DNA from: JAGVSR01 sp963778225 | GTDB taxonomy: Bacteria > Pseudomonadota > Alphaproteobacteria > Rhizobiales > Hyphomicrobiaceae | Length of the DNA stretch: 64,000 nucleotides | Direction: 5' to 3' | Assembly (NCBI GenBank): GCA_963778225.1 | Contig: CAVZTR010000009.1 | Span: 97,673-161,672 of the forward strand | In this document: positions 50,965 through 58,969 of the stretch, piece after piece | How positions within the stretch are numbered: the first letter of the stretch is position 1 | How the letters are laid out: each line of letters begins with the position of its first letter | Program-made: the position numbers and the translations under genes | The notes under the pieces: model-generated | Databases searched by the model: none | What the model was told of the DNA's origin: nothing | The model's input: only the letters and a program-made list of their open reading frames with translations

Positions 50965-51864
50965 ATGCCGACATCGAAGCACGCCCCCGCGCTGAAGCGC
51001 ATCGCCTACCAGGGCGAACCCGGCGCCAACTCGCATCTGGCCTGCACGGAAGCCTTCCCGGATTACGAGCCGATCCCCTACCCGACTTTCGAGGATGCGC
51101 TGGCTGCTGTGAAATCTGGCGATGTCGGCTACGCCATGATCCCGATCGAGAACTCGGTCGCCGGCCGGGTCGCCGACATCCATCACTTGCTGCCCAACGC
51201 CGATCTCTTCATCACCGGCGAACACTTCCTGCGTGTTCATCACCAGCTCATGGCCAAGCCTGGCGCAACGCTCGAGACGATCAAGAGCGTGATGAGCCAT
51301 ACCCAGGCTCTCGGTCAGTGCCGCAATACGCTACGTAAACTCGGACTGAAGTCCGTTCCGGAGGCCGATACCGCGGGTTCCGCTCGCATGGTTTCGGAAT
51401 CGAAGGATCTGACGGTGGCGGCCCTCGCCTCCCGTCTCGCCGCCGACATCTACGGTCTCGAGATCCTCAAATCCGACGTTGAGGACGAAGCCCATAACAC
51501 CACCCGGTTCGTCATCCTTGCCTGCGAACCCGACGATGCCGAACCTGAGGACGGCCCCGTCATGACGACCTTTCTTTTCCGCGTCCGCAACGTGCCGGCC
51601 GCGCTCTACAAGGCGCTCGGCGGTTTCGCGACCAACGGCGTCAACATGACCAAGCTGGAAAGCTACCAGACTGAAGGCACGTTCAACGCGACGATGTTCT
51701 TTGCCGACATCGAAGGCCATCCCGTTGAGCGCAAGGTTCAGCTTGCTCTGGAAGAACTCTCGTTCTTTTCCACCGAACTGAAACTGCTCGGCACCTATCT
51801 CGCGAGCCCCTATCGCGCCGAGGCACAGGCGCGCGCCAAACCCGTTCCCGCGAATATCCGATGA
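50965..51864 (+). CDS. pheA: Prephenate dehydratase
   Basis: 299 residues. It converts prephenate to phenylpyruvate in phenylalanine synthesis. The catalytic domain has AYQGEPGANSHLACTEAFPDYE, YAMIPIENSVAGRVADIHHLL and the TRF motif in AHNTTRFVILACEP. The C-terminal ACT domain (about 195-275; TTFLFRVRNVPAALYKALGGFATNGVNMTKLESYQTEG) should bind phenylalanine for feedback control; the motif reads LESYQ where E. coli has LESRP, a common alphaproteobacterial form. There is no chorismate mutase domain. The stop overlaps the start of the SDR gene by ATGA. Confidence 0.95.
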   Translation: MPTSKHAPALKRIAYQGEPGANSHLACTEAFPDYEPIPYPTFEDALAAVKSGDVGYAMIPIENSVAGRVADIHHLLPNADLFITGEHFLRVHHQLMAKPGATLETIKSVMSHTQALGQCRNTLRKLGLKSVPEADTAGSARMVSESKDLTVAALASRLAADIYGLEILKSDVEDEAHNTTRFVILACEPDDAEPEDGPVMTTFLFRVRNVPAALYKALGGFATNGVNMTKLESYQTEGTFNATMFFADIEGHPVERKVQLALEELSFFSTELKLLGTYLASPYRAEAQARAKPVPANIR

Positions 51865-52610
51865 GACTGCACGGCAAGATCGCCATTGTGACGGGCGGCG
51901 CCTCCGGCTTCGGCCGCGGCATCGCCGAAGCTTACGCGCGCGAAGGCGCCCACGTGATGATCGCCGACCGAGACACCAAGGGCGCGGCCGCTGTCGCAGC
52001 AGGCATCGGCAAAGCCGCCGTTCCGTTTACCTGTGACGTCTCCATCAAAGCCGACGTCGACGCCATGATCTCAGCCTGCGCGCAAACCTTCGGCGGCTTA
52101 GACATCCTCGTCAACAATGCGGGCATCACGCACACGAACCAGTCCCTGCTGTCGGTCACCGAAGACGATTTCGACCGGATCTACTCAGTCAATGTGAAGT
52201 CGATCTATCTGACGACGCTCGCCGGCGTGCCGGAACTGGAAAAGCGCGGTGGCGGCTCGATCATCATCACAGCCTCCACCGCAGGCGTCCGACCGCGCCC
52301 TGGCCTCACTTGGTACAACGGCTCCAAAGGCGCCGCCCTGACGCTGACCAAATCCATGGCCGCTGAACTCGCCGCGAAGAACATCCGCGTCAACGCCATC
52401 AACCCCGTGATCGGCGAAACCGGCATGATCGAACAGTTCATGGGAATGCCGGATACGCCTGAGAACCGAGCCAAGTTCACCGCCGGCATTCCGTTAGGCC
52501 GCTTCTCCAAGCCCTCCGACATCGCCAACGCCGCCCTGTTCTTCGCCGACCCCGCCTCCGCCTTCATCACCGGCACAACCATCGAAGTAGACGGCGGCCG
52601 CTGCATCTAG
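51861..52610 (+). CDS. Short-chain dehydrogenase/reductase
   Basis: 249 residues of the classical SDR family. The cofactor motif is IVTGGASGFGRGIAEAYA (about 9-26), with an Asp (MIADRDT) after the second strand that favours NAD(H). NNAG is in DILVNNAGITH, the catalytic Ser is in ITASTAGVRP and the catalytic pair in WYNGSKGAA (Tyr and Lys). The C-terminal ASAFITGTTIEVDGG is typical. It is translationally coupled to pheA by ATGA and lies 13 bases before the ABC-F gene. The substrate is unknown. Confidence 0.92.
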   Translation: MRLHGKIAIVTGGASGFGRGIAEAYAREGAHVMIADRDTKGAAAVAAGIGKAAVPFTCDVSIKADVDAMISACAQTFGGLDILVNNAGITHTNQSLLSVTEDDFDRIYSVNVKSIYLTTLAGVPELEKRGGGSIIITASTAGVRPRPGLTWYNGSKGAALTLTKSMAAELAAKNIRVNAINPVIGETGMIEQFMGMPDTPENRAKFTAGIPLGRFSKPSDIANAALFFADPASAFITGTTIEVDGGRCI

Positions 52611-52623
52611 TAGCCAGCACCGC

Positions 52624-54438
52624 ATGGCAGCAGCCCTTCTCACCCTTCGCGATATTCACCTGACGTTTGGAGGCACGCCCCTTCTCGAGGGCGCCGATCT
52701 CAACGTCGAACCGGGCGACCGCCTGTGCCTCGTTGGGCGCAACGGCTCCGGCAAGTCGACTCTCATGAGAATTGCGGCTGGCCTTGTCGAGCCCGACAGC
52801 GGCGAACGCTTCGTCCATCCCAACGCGTCGGTCCGCTATTTGCCGCAAGAGCCTGACTTCGGCGACGCGCAGACAGTCCTCGCCTACGTCGAAGGCGGGC
52901 TCGGGCCAACCGATAATCCCTATCTCGCCCGCAATCTTCTCGACGAGTTCGGAATGACCGGCGACGAGGACCCAGCCCATCTCTCAGGAGGCGAAGCGCG
53001 CCGCGCAGCCCTGGCCAAAGCGCTCGTTGCAAGTCCAGACGTTCTCCTCCTTGACGAGCCGACGAACCACTTGGATCTCCCCGCAATCGAATGGCTGGAA
53101 AAAACGATCCAAAGCCTCCGCGCGGCGATCGTCCTCATCAGCCACGACCGGCGCTTCCTTGAAACGCTCTCGAAAAAAACGCTATGGATCGATCGCGGCG
53201 TCACGCGCGAACTTCCTCAAGGGTTCGCTCACTTCGAAGCCTGGCGCGACAAGGTCCTCGACGAGGAGGAAGCCGAGCGCCACAAGCTGGACCGCAAGAT
53301 CGTACGTGAACAACAGTGGATGCACGGCGGCGTCACCGGCCGCCGCAAGCGCAACGTCCGCCGCGTCCGCGAACTGAAAGACATGCGCAAGCAGGTCCGC
53401 GAACAGCGCCACGTTCAAGGCAACGTCCGCCTCGCCGCCACCGACGGCGGCACATCCAGCCGCCTCATCGTCGAGGCGCGCGGCATCTCAAAAAGCTACG
53501 GCGAGACCGTCATCGTCCGCGACTTCTCGACCACAATCCTGCGCGGCGACCGTGTCGGCGTTGTTGGACCCAATGGTGCTGGCAAGACGACGCTTCTGCG
53601 TATGCTCACCGGAGAACTCGCTCCCGATAGTGGCACCATCCGCCTCGGCCAGTCCCTCGAACTCGTCACCCTCGATCAGCGGCGCGACGAACTAAAACCG
53701 GAGTGGACAGTCGGCGAGGCCTTGACCGGCGGTCGCGGCGACCAGGTCAGCGTCAATGGCAAGGTGCGCCACGTCGTCAGCTACATGAAGGATTTCCTGT
53801 TCACCTCCGAACAAGTTCGCTCGCCGATGAAGGTGCTTTCGGGCGGCGAACGCGGCCGACTCATGCTCGCCCGCGCACTGGCAAAACCTTCAAACGTCCT
53901 CGTCCTCGACGAGCCGACCAACGACCTCGACCTCGAAACACTGGATCTGTTGCAGGAATTGCTTGCCGACTATCCTGGCACCGTCATCCTCGTCAGCCAC
54001 GACCGCGACTTTCTTGATCGCGTCGTCACAAGCGTTATCGCGGCCGAAGGCGACGGGCGCTGGAGCGATTATCCAGGTGGCTATTCCGACATGCTCGCCC
54101 AGCGCCGAGGCGCCGACCTCGAACGCCGAACTCTGGCCGAGATGAATAAGCTAGCGGCCGGCGATATCGCCACCCAGTCGCTTGAACCTTCGAAGGCGAA
54201 ACGGAAACTCTCGTTCAAGGAGAAGCACGCGCTCGAAACGCTGCCGGCGCGGATGGAAAAGCTGAGTTCGGAAATCGCGAAGCTGCAAGCAAAGCTCGCC
54301 GACGGAAGTCTCTACACAAAAGATCCCAAAGCCTTCACCCAAGCCACGGCCGCCCTGGCAAAGTCTGAAGCTGAACTGACCGCCGCCGAAGAGCACTGGC
54401 TCGAACTCGAAATGCTGCGGCAGGACCTTGAAAGCTGA
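52624..54438 (+). CDS. ABC-F family ATPase (Uup-like)
   Basis: 604 residues, soluble, with two ABC domains and no membrane segments. Walker A motifs are LVGRNGSGKSTLMRI (about 38-52) and VVGPNGAGKTTLLRM (about 316-330). Signatures are LSGGEARRAALAKAL and LSGGERGRLMLARAL, and both Walker B stretches read DEPTN(H/D)LDL. The linker between the domains is long, helical and very basic (RKIVREQQWMHGGVTGRRKRN), and a C-terminal coiled coil (about 530-600) is of the Uup type. Uup-like proteins act on ribosomes or DNA branch structures. The last stop is only nine bases from the convergent 37-residue gene. Confidence 0.93.
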   Translation: MAAALLTLRDIHLTFGGTPLLEGADLNVEPGDRLCLVGRNGSGKSTLMRIAAGLVEPDSGERFVHPNASVRYLPQEPDFGDAQTVLAYVEGGLGPTDNPYLARNLLDEFGMTGDEDPAHLSGGEARRAALAKALVASPDVLLLDEPTNHLDLPAIEWLEKTIQSLRAAIVLISHDRRFLETLSKKTLWIDRGVTRELPQGFAHFEAWRDKVLDEEEAERHKLDRKIVREQQWMHGGVTGRRKRNVRRVRELKDMRKQVREQRHVQGNVRLAATDGGTSSRLIVEARGISKSYGETVIVRDFSTTILRGDRVGVVGPNGAGKTTLLRMLTGELAPDSGTIRLGQSLELVTLDQRRDELKPEWTVGEALTGGRGDQVSVNGKVRHVVSYMKDFLFTSEQVRSPMKVLSGGERGRLMLARALAKPSNVLVLDEPTNDLDLETLDLLQELLADYPGTVILVSHDRDFLDRVVTSVIAAEGDGRWSDYPGGYSDMLAQRRGADLERRTLAEMNKLAAGDIATQSLEPSKAKRKLSFKEKHALETLPARMEKLSSEIAKLQAKLADGSLYTKDPKAFTQATAALAKSEAELTAAEEHWLELEMLRQDLES

Positions 54439-54447
54439 AAACTGACC

Positions 54448-54561
54448 TTACGCGCCGATCGTGGTCAGCAGCGCGCCACCGATCACCAGCGTCGACAAGG
54501 TGCCGGCAATGAGAACCGACGTCAGAACCTGCTGTGCCGAAGATGTGCTGCCCGTTTCCAT
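54448..54561 (-). CDS. Small hydrophobic peptide (37 aa)
   Basis: 37 codons from ATG 54561, with GGGAGAAC upstream. The peptide begins METGSTSSAQQVLTSVLIAG and continues as one membrane segment of about 22 residues ending LLTTIGA. It has no charged residue after Glu2, so it would insert in the membrane. It is convergent with and only nine bases from the ABC-F gene. No family is recognised; the good ribosome-binding site and clean hydrophobic composition argue for a real gene. Confidence 0.5.
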   Translation of the reverse strand: METGSTSSAQQVLTSVLIAGTLSTLVIGGALLTTIGA

Positions 54562-54695
54562 GTTCGTTCTCCCGAGGTTCGAAGCATCCCGCTTCCATGC
54601 CCTCAGACCTACCGCCCCCGCAGCACCGCCGCTGTTCCGCCCGTAACACGGGAAACAAATTGCAGCGCGCAGCCATACCTAGACGCAGCCTTGAT
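54562..54695. other. Promoter-side region of the 37-aa gene
   Basis: No gene seen. Together with the two 80-base repeats it forms a 316-base stretch between the small peptide gene and tRNA-Ser. Confidence 0.5.
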
Positions 54696-54775
54696 CCCGG
54701 ACCCGAAGGTCCGGGAGCAAGGCGACCCGGCGCAAGCACCGCCTATCCGGAGCGCCCATCAGGCGCGTGTGCTCA
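54696..54775. repeat. Structured 80-base repeat, copy 1
   Basis: It opens with the perfect hairpin CCCGGACC-CGAA-GGTCCGGG and ends with GCGCC-CATCA-GGCGC, with AAGGCGACCCGGCGCAAGC between them. A second copy lies 97 bases further on. Confidence 0.8.
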
Positions 54776-54792
54776 AATTCAAACAAAACCAT

Positions 54793-54872
54793 CTCGGACC
54801 GGAGGTCCGGGGAGCAAGGCGACCCGGCGTAAGCGCCGCCCATGCGGAGCGCCGACTCGGCGCGTGAGCTCA
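54793..54872. repeat. Structured 80-base repeat, copy 2
   Basis: It has the same order as copy 1: CGGACC-GGA-GGTCCG, then GCAAGGCGACCCGGCG, then GCGCCGA-C-TCGGCGC. Changes between copies keep both hairpins, and the last one is longer here. It ends five bases before tRNA-Ser. It resembles a REP-like element family. Confidence 0.8.
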
Positions 54873-54877
54873 CAAAA

Positions 54878-54967
54878 TGGCGGAGAGGGAGGGATTCGAA
54901 CCCCCGGTACGGTTGCCCGTACTTCGCATTTCGAGTGCGACGCGATCGACCACTCTGCCACCTCTCC
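54878..54967 (-). tRNA. tRNA-Ser (anticodon CGA)
   Basis: 90 bases including encoded CCA. The acceptor stem GGAGAGG pairs with CCTCTCC, the anticodon stem TCGCA/TGCGA encloses CTCGAAA giving anticodon CGA, and a long variable arm (GTACGGGCAACCGTAC) marks a class II serine tRNA. T arm GGGGGTTCGAATCCCTC. It would read UCG. Confidence 0.97.
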
Positions 54968-55421
54968 GGAAGCCGTGGCGCCCTTAGGCGGAGCCCGCTT
55001 CTAAACGGTGCGCCGCCGGGGCGCAAGTGCCATTGCACCGCCGTTTTGAAGGGACATTGGGCCCCCGGCGCACCCGCCCCCCGCGCGCTATTCTTCGCAG
55101 GGCGGCACCATGTTTGTCGTGAAACATGCAGCCCCATCGCCAACCGGTCATCGGACGGCCAACCACTCGGTCAGCAATAAATTTTCGCGCGCACGGAACT
55201 TTCCGCACATCGTGGCGGCGCGAAGGCAGATCACAAATGCTCGAAAAAGATACTCATGACGCTAGCAGATCTGCGCTGGAGCACCGGGCGTTATCGCACT
55301 TGTCTGGTGTGTTGCTTCCCCGTGAACACACCGGACGCCAACGCGCGGGTCACTGACAAGGGTCGCATGAGCGTCCCCCTTGCGACACGCGCGTCCCTGA
55401 AATGAACCGAGGAGTTCACCT
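54968..55421. other. Intergenic region between tRNA-Ser and the fasciclin gene (454 bases)
   Basis: I see no convincing gene. A 39-codon frame at 55237-55356 has a weak GAAGG site but no recognisable product. A strong inverted repeat (TCTGGTGTGTT at 55303-55313 with AACACACCGGA at 55325-55335) lies about 85 bases before the fasciclin start and may be part of its transcript leader. GAGGAG at about 55409 is the fasciclin ribosome-binding site. Confidence 0.55.
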
Positions 55422-55904
55422 ATGAAGTCTCTCTATGCGATGATCATTGCCGCTGTCATGGCGCTGCCGATGTCGATCGCCCATGCCGCGACCAAGGATA
55501 TCGTCGATACCGCCGCAGGCGCCGGCAAGTTCGAGACGCTGATCGCTGCCGCCAAGGCCGCCGGTCTCGTGGAAACGCTGAAGGGCCCCGGCCCTTACAC
55601 TGTGTTCGCGCCCACCGATGAAGCTTTCGCAAAGCTTCCGAAGGGCACGGTCGAAGATCTGCTGAAGCCGGAAAACAAGGCCAAGCTCGCAGCGATCCTC
55701 ACCTACCACGTACTCCCGGGTAAGGTGATGGCCGCCGACATCGCCGGCAAGAAGGCCAACGTAAAGACCGTCCAGGGTAGCGAACTTGCCGTCGACGCGA
55801 CCTCGGGCGTCAAGGTCAACGATGCGACCGTCATCACTGCGGATGTCGCCGCCTCTAACGGCGTGATCCACATCATCGACACTGTCGTTATGCCGAAGAT
55901 GTAA
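55422..55904 (+). CDS. Secreted fasciclin (FAS1) domain protein
   Basis: 160 residues. The signal peptide (MKSLYAMIIAAVMALPMSIA, cleaved near AHA) is followed by a single FAS1 domain. The H1 box FETLIAAAKAAGLVETLKGPGPYTVFAPTDEAFAKLP (about 38-75), the YH motif in AILTYHVLPGKVMAADI and the H2 box NGVIHIIDTVVMP are all present. FAS1 proteins act in adhesion or in surface and extracellular contacts. The gene is single with its own strong ribosome-binding site and terminator. It is probably periplasmic or secreted. Confidence 0.95.
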   Translation: MKSLYAMIIAAVMALPMSIAHAATKDIVDTAAGAGKFETLIAAAKAAGLVETLKGPGPYTVFAPTDEAFAKLPKGTVEDLLKPENKAKLAAILTYHVLPGKVMAADIAGKKANVKTVQGSELAVDATSGVKVNDATVITADVAASNGVIHIIDTVVMPKM

Positions 55905-55946
55905 GCGACCCCTGTCGTCTTACACGTAAGGTCGTCCCACTACTGG

Positions 55947-55977
55947 CCCGGTGAGCCTCCCTCACCGGGTCTTTTTT
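55947..55977 (+). terminator. Intrinsic terminator after the fasciclin gene
   Basis: CCCGGTGAG and CTCACCGGG form a 9-base-pair stem around CCTCC, followed by TCTTTTTT. It touches the stop of the convergent 2TM gene. Confidence 0.92.
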
Positions 55978-56266
55978 ATGCAGTGGGAGACGGACCCACG
56001 CCATTTCGCGCCGCAGTGGCTGCGATTTGCGCCTGCTCCCAACGCGCCATTTCGCGCGGCTTTAAGACGAAGGCCGCATACGCGTGGAACGCGAGCCCAA
56101 GTCCCCAGCCGAGACCGACCCACTGCACCCATATGCCCGAGCCGCCAAGGACATCGAGCACGACGAGGAGCAACATGACCGGAACGAACACCATCACGTG
56201 GACGTAGAAGCCTCGTATGGCCTCGTATTCCTTGCGAGCACGCGTATCGTGCATCTCTTCCTTCAT
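55976..56266 (-). CDS. 2TM domain protein (96 aa)
   Basis: 96 residues from ATG 56266; the frame upstream lacks membrane or family features. Two membrane segments (RGFYVHVMVFVPVMLLLVVLDVL and WVQWVGLGWGLGLAFHAYAAFV) are joined by a short polar loop, and the protein starts with an acidic/basic helix (EEMHDTRARKEYEAI). This is the 2TM domain pattern, seen alone or fused to sensor kinases and LytTR regulators. Here it stands alone. Its function is unknown. Confidence 0.8.
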   Translation of the reverse strand: MKEEMHDTRARKEYEAIRGFYVHVMVFVPVMLLLVVLDVLGGSGIWVQWVGLGWGLGLAFHAYAAFVLKPREMARWEQAQIAATAARNGVGPSPTA

Positions 56267-56407
56267 TGAAAATCTCGCGGTGCAGGATAATGGCTTGGCA
56301 TGCGGAACACGGCCCCTCATGCGTACAAAGTCATCGATTATTCTAGCACAGCACGAAATTGGCGGCCGTGCCGTTCCTAAAGGAACATGAACGCAGCTTT
56401 TCAGCCC

Positions 56408-57415
56408 TCACACATCGAGCCTAAGGAGGGCAGTCGCCGGCTTTTCGTGCTCGAAGCCCTGCGCCGTCAGCTGGCCTGTGCAGGCATCTGCCACCATCGC
56501 CAAGCGTGTACGCGGATTGAGGACCGGATCGCGCAGCCACGCGAAGTTCGTATCGAGCTCCGCCGCAATGCCGGCCATCATGCACGCCCTGCCCGCGCTA
56601 TCGCCGCCTCTGGCATGGCCTGTCCAGCCATGCGCCTGCCAGTGATTGGCGGCCACCTGCGCACCCCGGTGCACGCGCGCCTCCGTTTCGCTGCGCTCGA
56701 TGACAGCCGTGTCCTCGGCCCTGGTCCCGGCTATGGAATAGATGGCGGGCGTGGAAATCGCCTCGTCGCTGAGCCGCTGCACGGCGTCGTTGAAAGATGC
56801 CGCCTCATCGCAAACCGACCGCAACAGGTGCGCCGGCGTGGGATGGGGCATGTTCCAGACGCGCCGCCGGTTGGCCGCCCAATCCAGATAGAAGAACCCC
56901 ACCGCCTTGCGCATCGGCGCCTGGTTGAGCGCCACCGCAAATCGGCCTGGCGCAACCGCAGACAACACACCCGTGTACCCTGGCCAGGTCAGCGTCAGAT
57001 ACCGACCGGCCGGCGCCGCGACCCGCGCTGCCACGATGTTCCGGCCTAGCCCTGGCGTTTTCCAATCGAGAACCCGGATTAGCCGCGCACTCTGACGATC
57101 GGGCGAGGGCGCCACGCGGCACGTGCAACCCCATTCGTAATTGACGGAGAAAAAGTAGGCCCCTGGCCGGTCCAGCTTGTGGGCGACCGCCTCGATCTCC
57201 GGCAGGTGGGCGTTGTTCCACTTCACAAGCCACGCCTTGGACACCCGGTCGAGTTGCCGGAGGGCTGCCGCGGGCACCCGCTCGGTGGCCAGATCGAGCA
57301 ACCCATGCGCGCGATCAAGATGGGCATCGAGAGTGGCCAATGGAAAATCAGGACCACAGTCCATGACTGGGATTGCCGGCAAAGTGGTTAATGCGGTCAC
57401 AGCTGCTCCAATCAC
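56408..57415 (-). CDS. Ntn-hydrolase-like protein (NAAA/acid-ceramidase or choloylglycine-hydrolase type)
   Basis: 335 residues from GTG 57415, chosen because GGGAGAAG lies upstream; ATG 57364 is an alternative without such a site. The block NYEWGCTCRVAPS followed by SARLIRVLDWKTPGLGRNIV, and then TWPGYTGVLSAVAPGRFAVALNQAP, matches the region around the autoprocessed Cys nucleophile, the Arg-x-x-Asp and the Asn of NAAA-like amidases (Cys at about residue 97 or 99, Asp at 117, Asn at 164). Such enzymes hydrolyse amide bonds of N-acyl amines or bile-type conjugates. There is no clear signal peptide and no informative neighbour. The substrate is unknown. Confidence 0.68.
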   Translation of the reverse strand: MIGAAVTALTTLPAIPVMDCGPDFPLATLDAHLDRAHGLLDLATERVPAAALRQLDRVSKAWLVKWNNAHLPEIEAVAHKLDRPGAYFFSVNYEWGCTCRVAPSPDRQSARLIRVLDWKTPGLGRNIVAARVAAPAGRYLTLTWPGYTGVLSAVAPGRFAVALNQAPMRKAVGFFYLDWAANRRRVWNMPHPTPAHLLRSVCDEAASFNDAVQRLSDEAISTPAIYSIAGTRAEDTAVIERSETEARVHRGAQVAANHWQAHGWTGHARGGDSAGRACMMAGIAAELDTNFAWLRDPVLNPRTRLAMVADACTGQLTAQGFEHEKPATALLRLDV

Positions 57416-57690
57416 CCAGACTTCTCCCACTCCCAGACCCCCCGAACGTGGCCAGACCAAGTTGCCAAGCCTACTTGCCTTGAACCCAGGGGTCCGCGGT
57501 TGACTTTGGAACCTGTCTCAACGATAAGAACCCGGACCGCGGGGCCCTTACGGGCGGCCGCGTGAAAAGGCGCTGCCCGAGGCTCTGGTCGACCCACCAG
57601 TCAACCCCTTGAAAGTCCGCATTAATTTGCGGCGCCGCAGGGCGCGGATGAGACCCAATGCGCGAATAATCGCGCGGAAAGAGGCAAGAC

Positions 57691-58002
57691 ATGTTCGCAG
57701 TCATCAAGACAGGCGGCAAGCAATACCGCGTCGCTCAGGATGAAGTCCTCACCGTCGAGAAGCTCGACGTAACCGAGGACGGCAAGATCGAATTCGCTGA
57801 AGTGCTCATGGTTGGAGCCGGCGCCGACGTGAAGGTGGGCAAGCCGTTCCTATCCGGTGCCAAGGTCACGGCTGAACTGGTTGAACAGACCCGCGGCCCC
57901 AAGGTCATCGCATTCCGCAAGCGCCGCCGTAAGAATTCGCGCCGCAAGATCGGTCACCGTCAGGATTTGACCACCATCCGCATCACTGGCATCACCGGCT
58001 AA
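57691..58002 (+). CDS. rplU: 50S ribosomal protein L21
   Basis: 103 residues. MFAVIKTGGKQYRVAQDEVLTVEKL is the L21 start, and KRRRKNSRRKIGHRQDLTTIRITGI the basic end that contacts 23S rRNA. GGAAAGAGG lies eight bases upstream. It is followed by rpmA after 56 bases, the standard arrangement. The leader contains a small GCGCG/CGCGC hairpin just before the ribosome-binding site, of unknown meaning. Confidence 0.98.
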   Translation: MFAVIKTGGKQYRVAQDEVLTVEKLDVTEDGKIEFAEVLMVGAGADVKVGKPFLSGAKVTAELVEQTRGPKVIAFRKRRRKNSRRKIGHRQDLTTIRITGITG

Positions 58003-58058
58003 GCAATTTTCCGTAGGCGCCGCGAAGGACGCTACGGCCCGACATCAAGGATTACGTC

Positions 58059-58331
58059 ATGGCACAGAAGAAAGCAGGCGGCTCGACGCGCAACGGCCGC
58101 GATTCCGAGAGCAAGCGTCTTGGGATCAAGAAATACGGCGGTGAGCGCGTTATTCCGGGCAACATCCTGTGCCGCCAGCGCGGCACGAAATGGCACCCCG
58201 GCAAGAACGTGGGCATGGGCACCGATCACACCATTTTCGCCCTGATCGAGGGCACGGTGGAGTTCAAGTCCAAGGGTAACGGGCGCACCTACATCTCGGT
58301 CGCCCCCGCCACGGCCGAAGCTGCCGAGTAA
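58059..58331 (+). CDS. rpmA: 50S ribosomal protein L27
   Basis: 90 residues. The N-terminus MAQKKAGGSTRNGRDSESKRLG is the conserved tail that reaches toward the peptidyl-transferase centre, and there is no cleavable Firmicutes-type leader. GNILCRQRGTKWHPGKNVGMG and DHTIFALIEGTVEF complete the family pattern. It is followed by a strong terminator. Confidence 0.98.
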   Translation: MAQKKAGGSTRNGRDSESKRLGIKKYGGERVIPGNILCRQRGTKWHPGKNVGMGTDHTIFALIEGTVEFKSKGNGRTYISVAPATAEAAE

Positions 58332-58356
58332 CGGCGCTTCCAGGGCGGAAACATCC

Positions 58357-58390
58357 GAGGGGAGATGCGACAAGCATCTCCCCTCGTTTC
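58357..58390 (+). terminator. Intrinsic terminator after rpmA
   Basis: GAGGGGAGATGC and GCATCTCCCCTC form a 12-base-pair stem around GACAA, followed by GTTTCATTTC. Confidence 0.88.
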
Positions 58391-58444
58391 ATTTCTGCGC
58401 TAGGCTGCCAAAAGTTTGTCCACCCGCGAGCTGCATGACACGCG

Positions 58445-58969
58445 ATGCGTACAAAGCGACTGACCCTGCGCGAACTCAATCACGCTGACGCCCGGCGCAT
58501 TGCCTTGCTTGCCGGCGACGTCGACGTTGCCCGCATGACGGCCCGCCTGCCGCATCCCTATACCGAGTTCGACGCCGAGGAATGGATTCGCGGCATCGAG
58601 GACAACGAGTTCGTACGCGGCATCGAATTCGAAAATTATTTGATCGGCCTCATCGGCTACACCATCGACGCCAACGACCGCTCAGCGGAACTCGGCTACT
58701 GGATCGGCAGACCCTGGTGGGGAAGAGGCTTCGTCACGGAAGCTGCCGAAGCAGTGATGCGCCACGCCTTCAGGGTTGCGCGCGTCCCGCGCATGACGTG
58801 CTGTCACTTCATCGACAACACCGCCTCCGCGCGCGTCATCGAAAAACTCGGCTTTCGTTGCATCGGCGTGAACAAGGCCTACTGCCTCGCGCGCCGCGCC
58901 GAGGTCGATACCATCATCTACGAAAGGAAGCGCCCCATGACCGCCTTCCTCTGGAGAGGCGCGGCATGA
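58445..58969 (+). CDS. GNAT family N-acetyltransferase (RimJ/RimL type)
   Basis: 174 residues. It starts MRTKRLTLRELNHADARRIALLAGD, the common RimJ-like beginning. The acetyl-CoA region is AELGYWIGRPWWGRGFVTEAAEAVMRHAF (about 79-107), and NTASARVIEKLGFRCIGVNKAYCLARRAEVDTIIYE is the C-terminal pattern. It may acetylate a protein N-terminus or a small amine. Its stop overlaps the obgE start by ATGA, so the two are coupled, an order also seen in other members of this group. Confidence 0.92.
   Translation: MRTKRLTLRELNHADARRIALLAGDVDVARMTARLPHPYTEFDAEEWIRGIEDNEFVRGIEFENYLIGLIGYTIDANDRSAELGYWIGRPWWGRGFVTEAAEAVMRHAFRVARVPRMTCCHFIDNTASARVIEKLGFRCIGVNKAYCLARRAEVDTIIYERKRPMTAFLWRGAA

Noticed and set aside
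55237..55356. 39-codon plus-strand ORF between tRNA-Ser and the fasciclin gene
   Set aside because: It has only a weak ribosome-binding site and crosses the leader hairpin; nothing supports a product.
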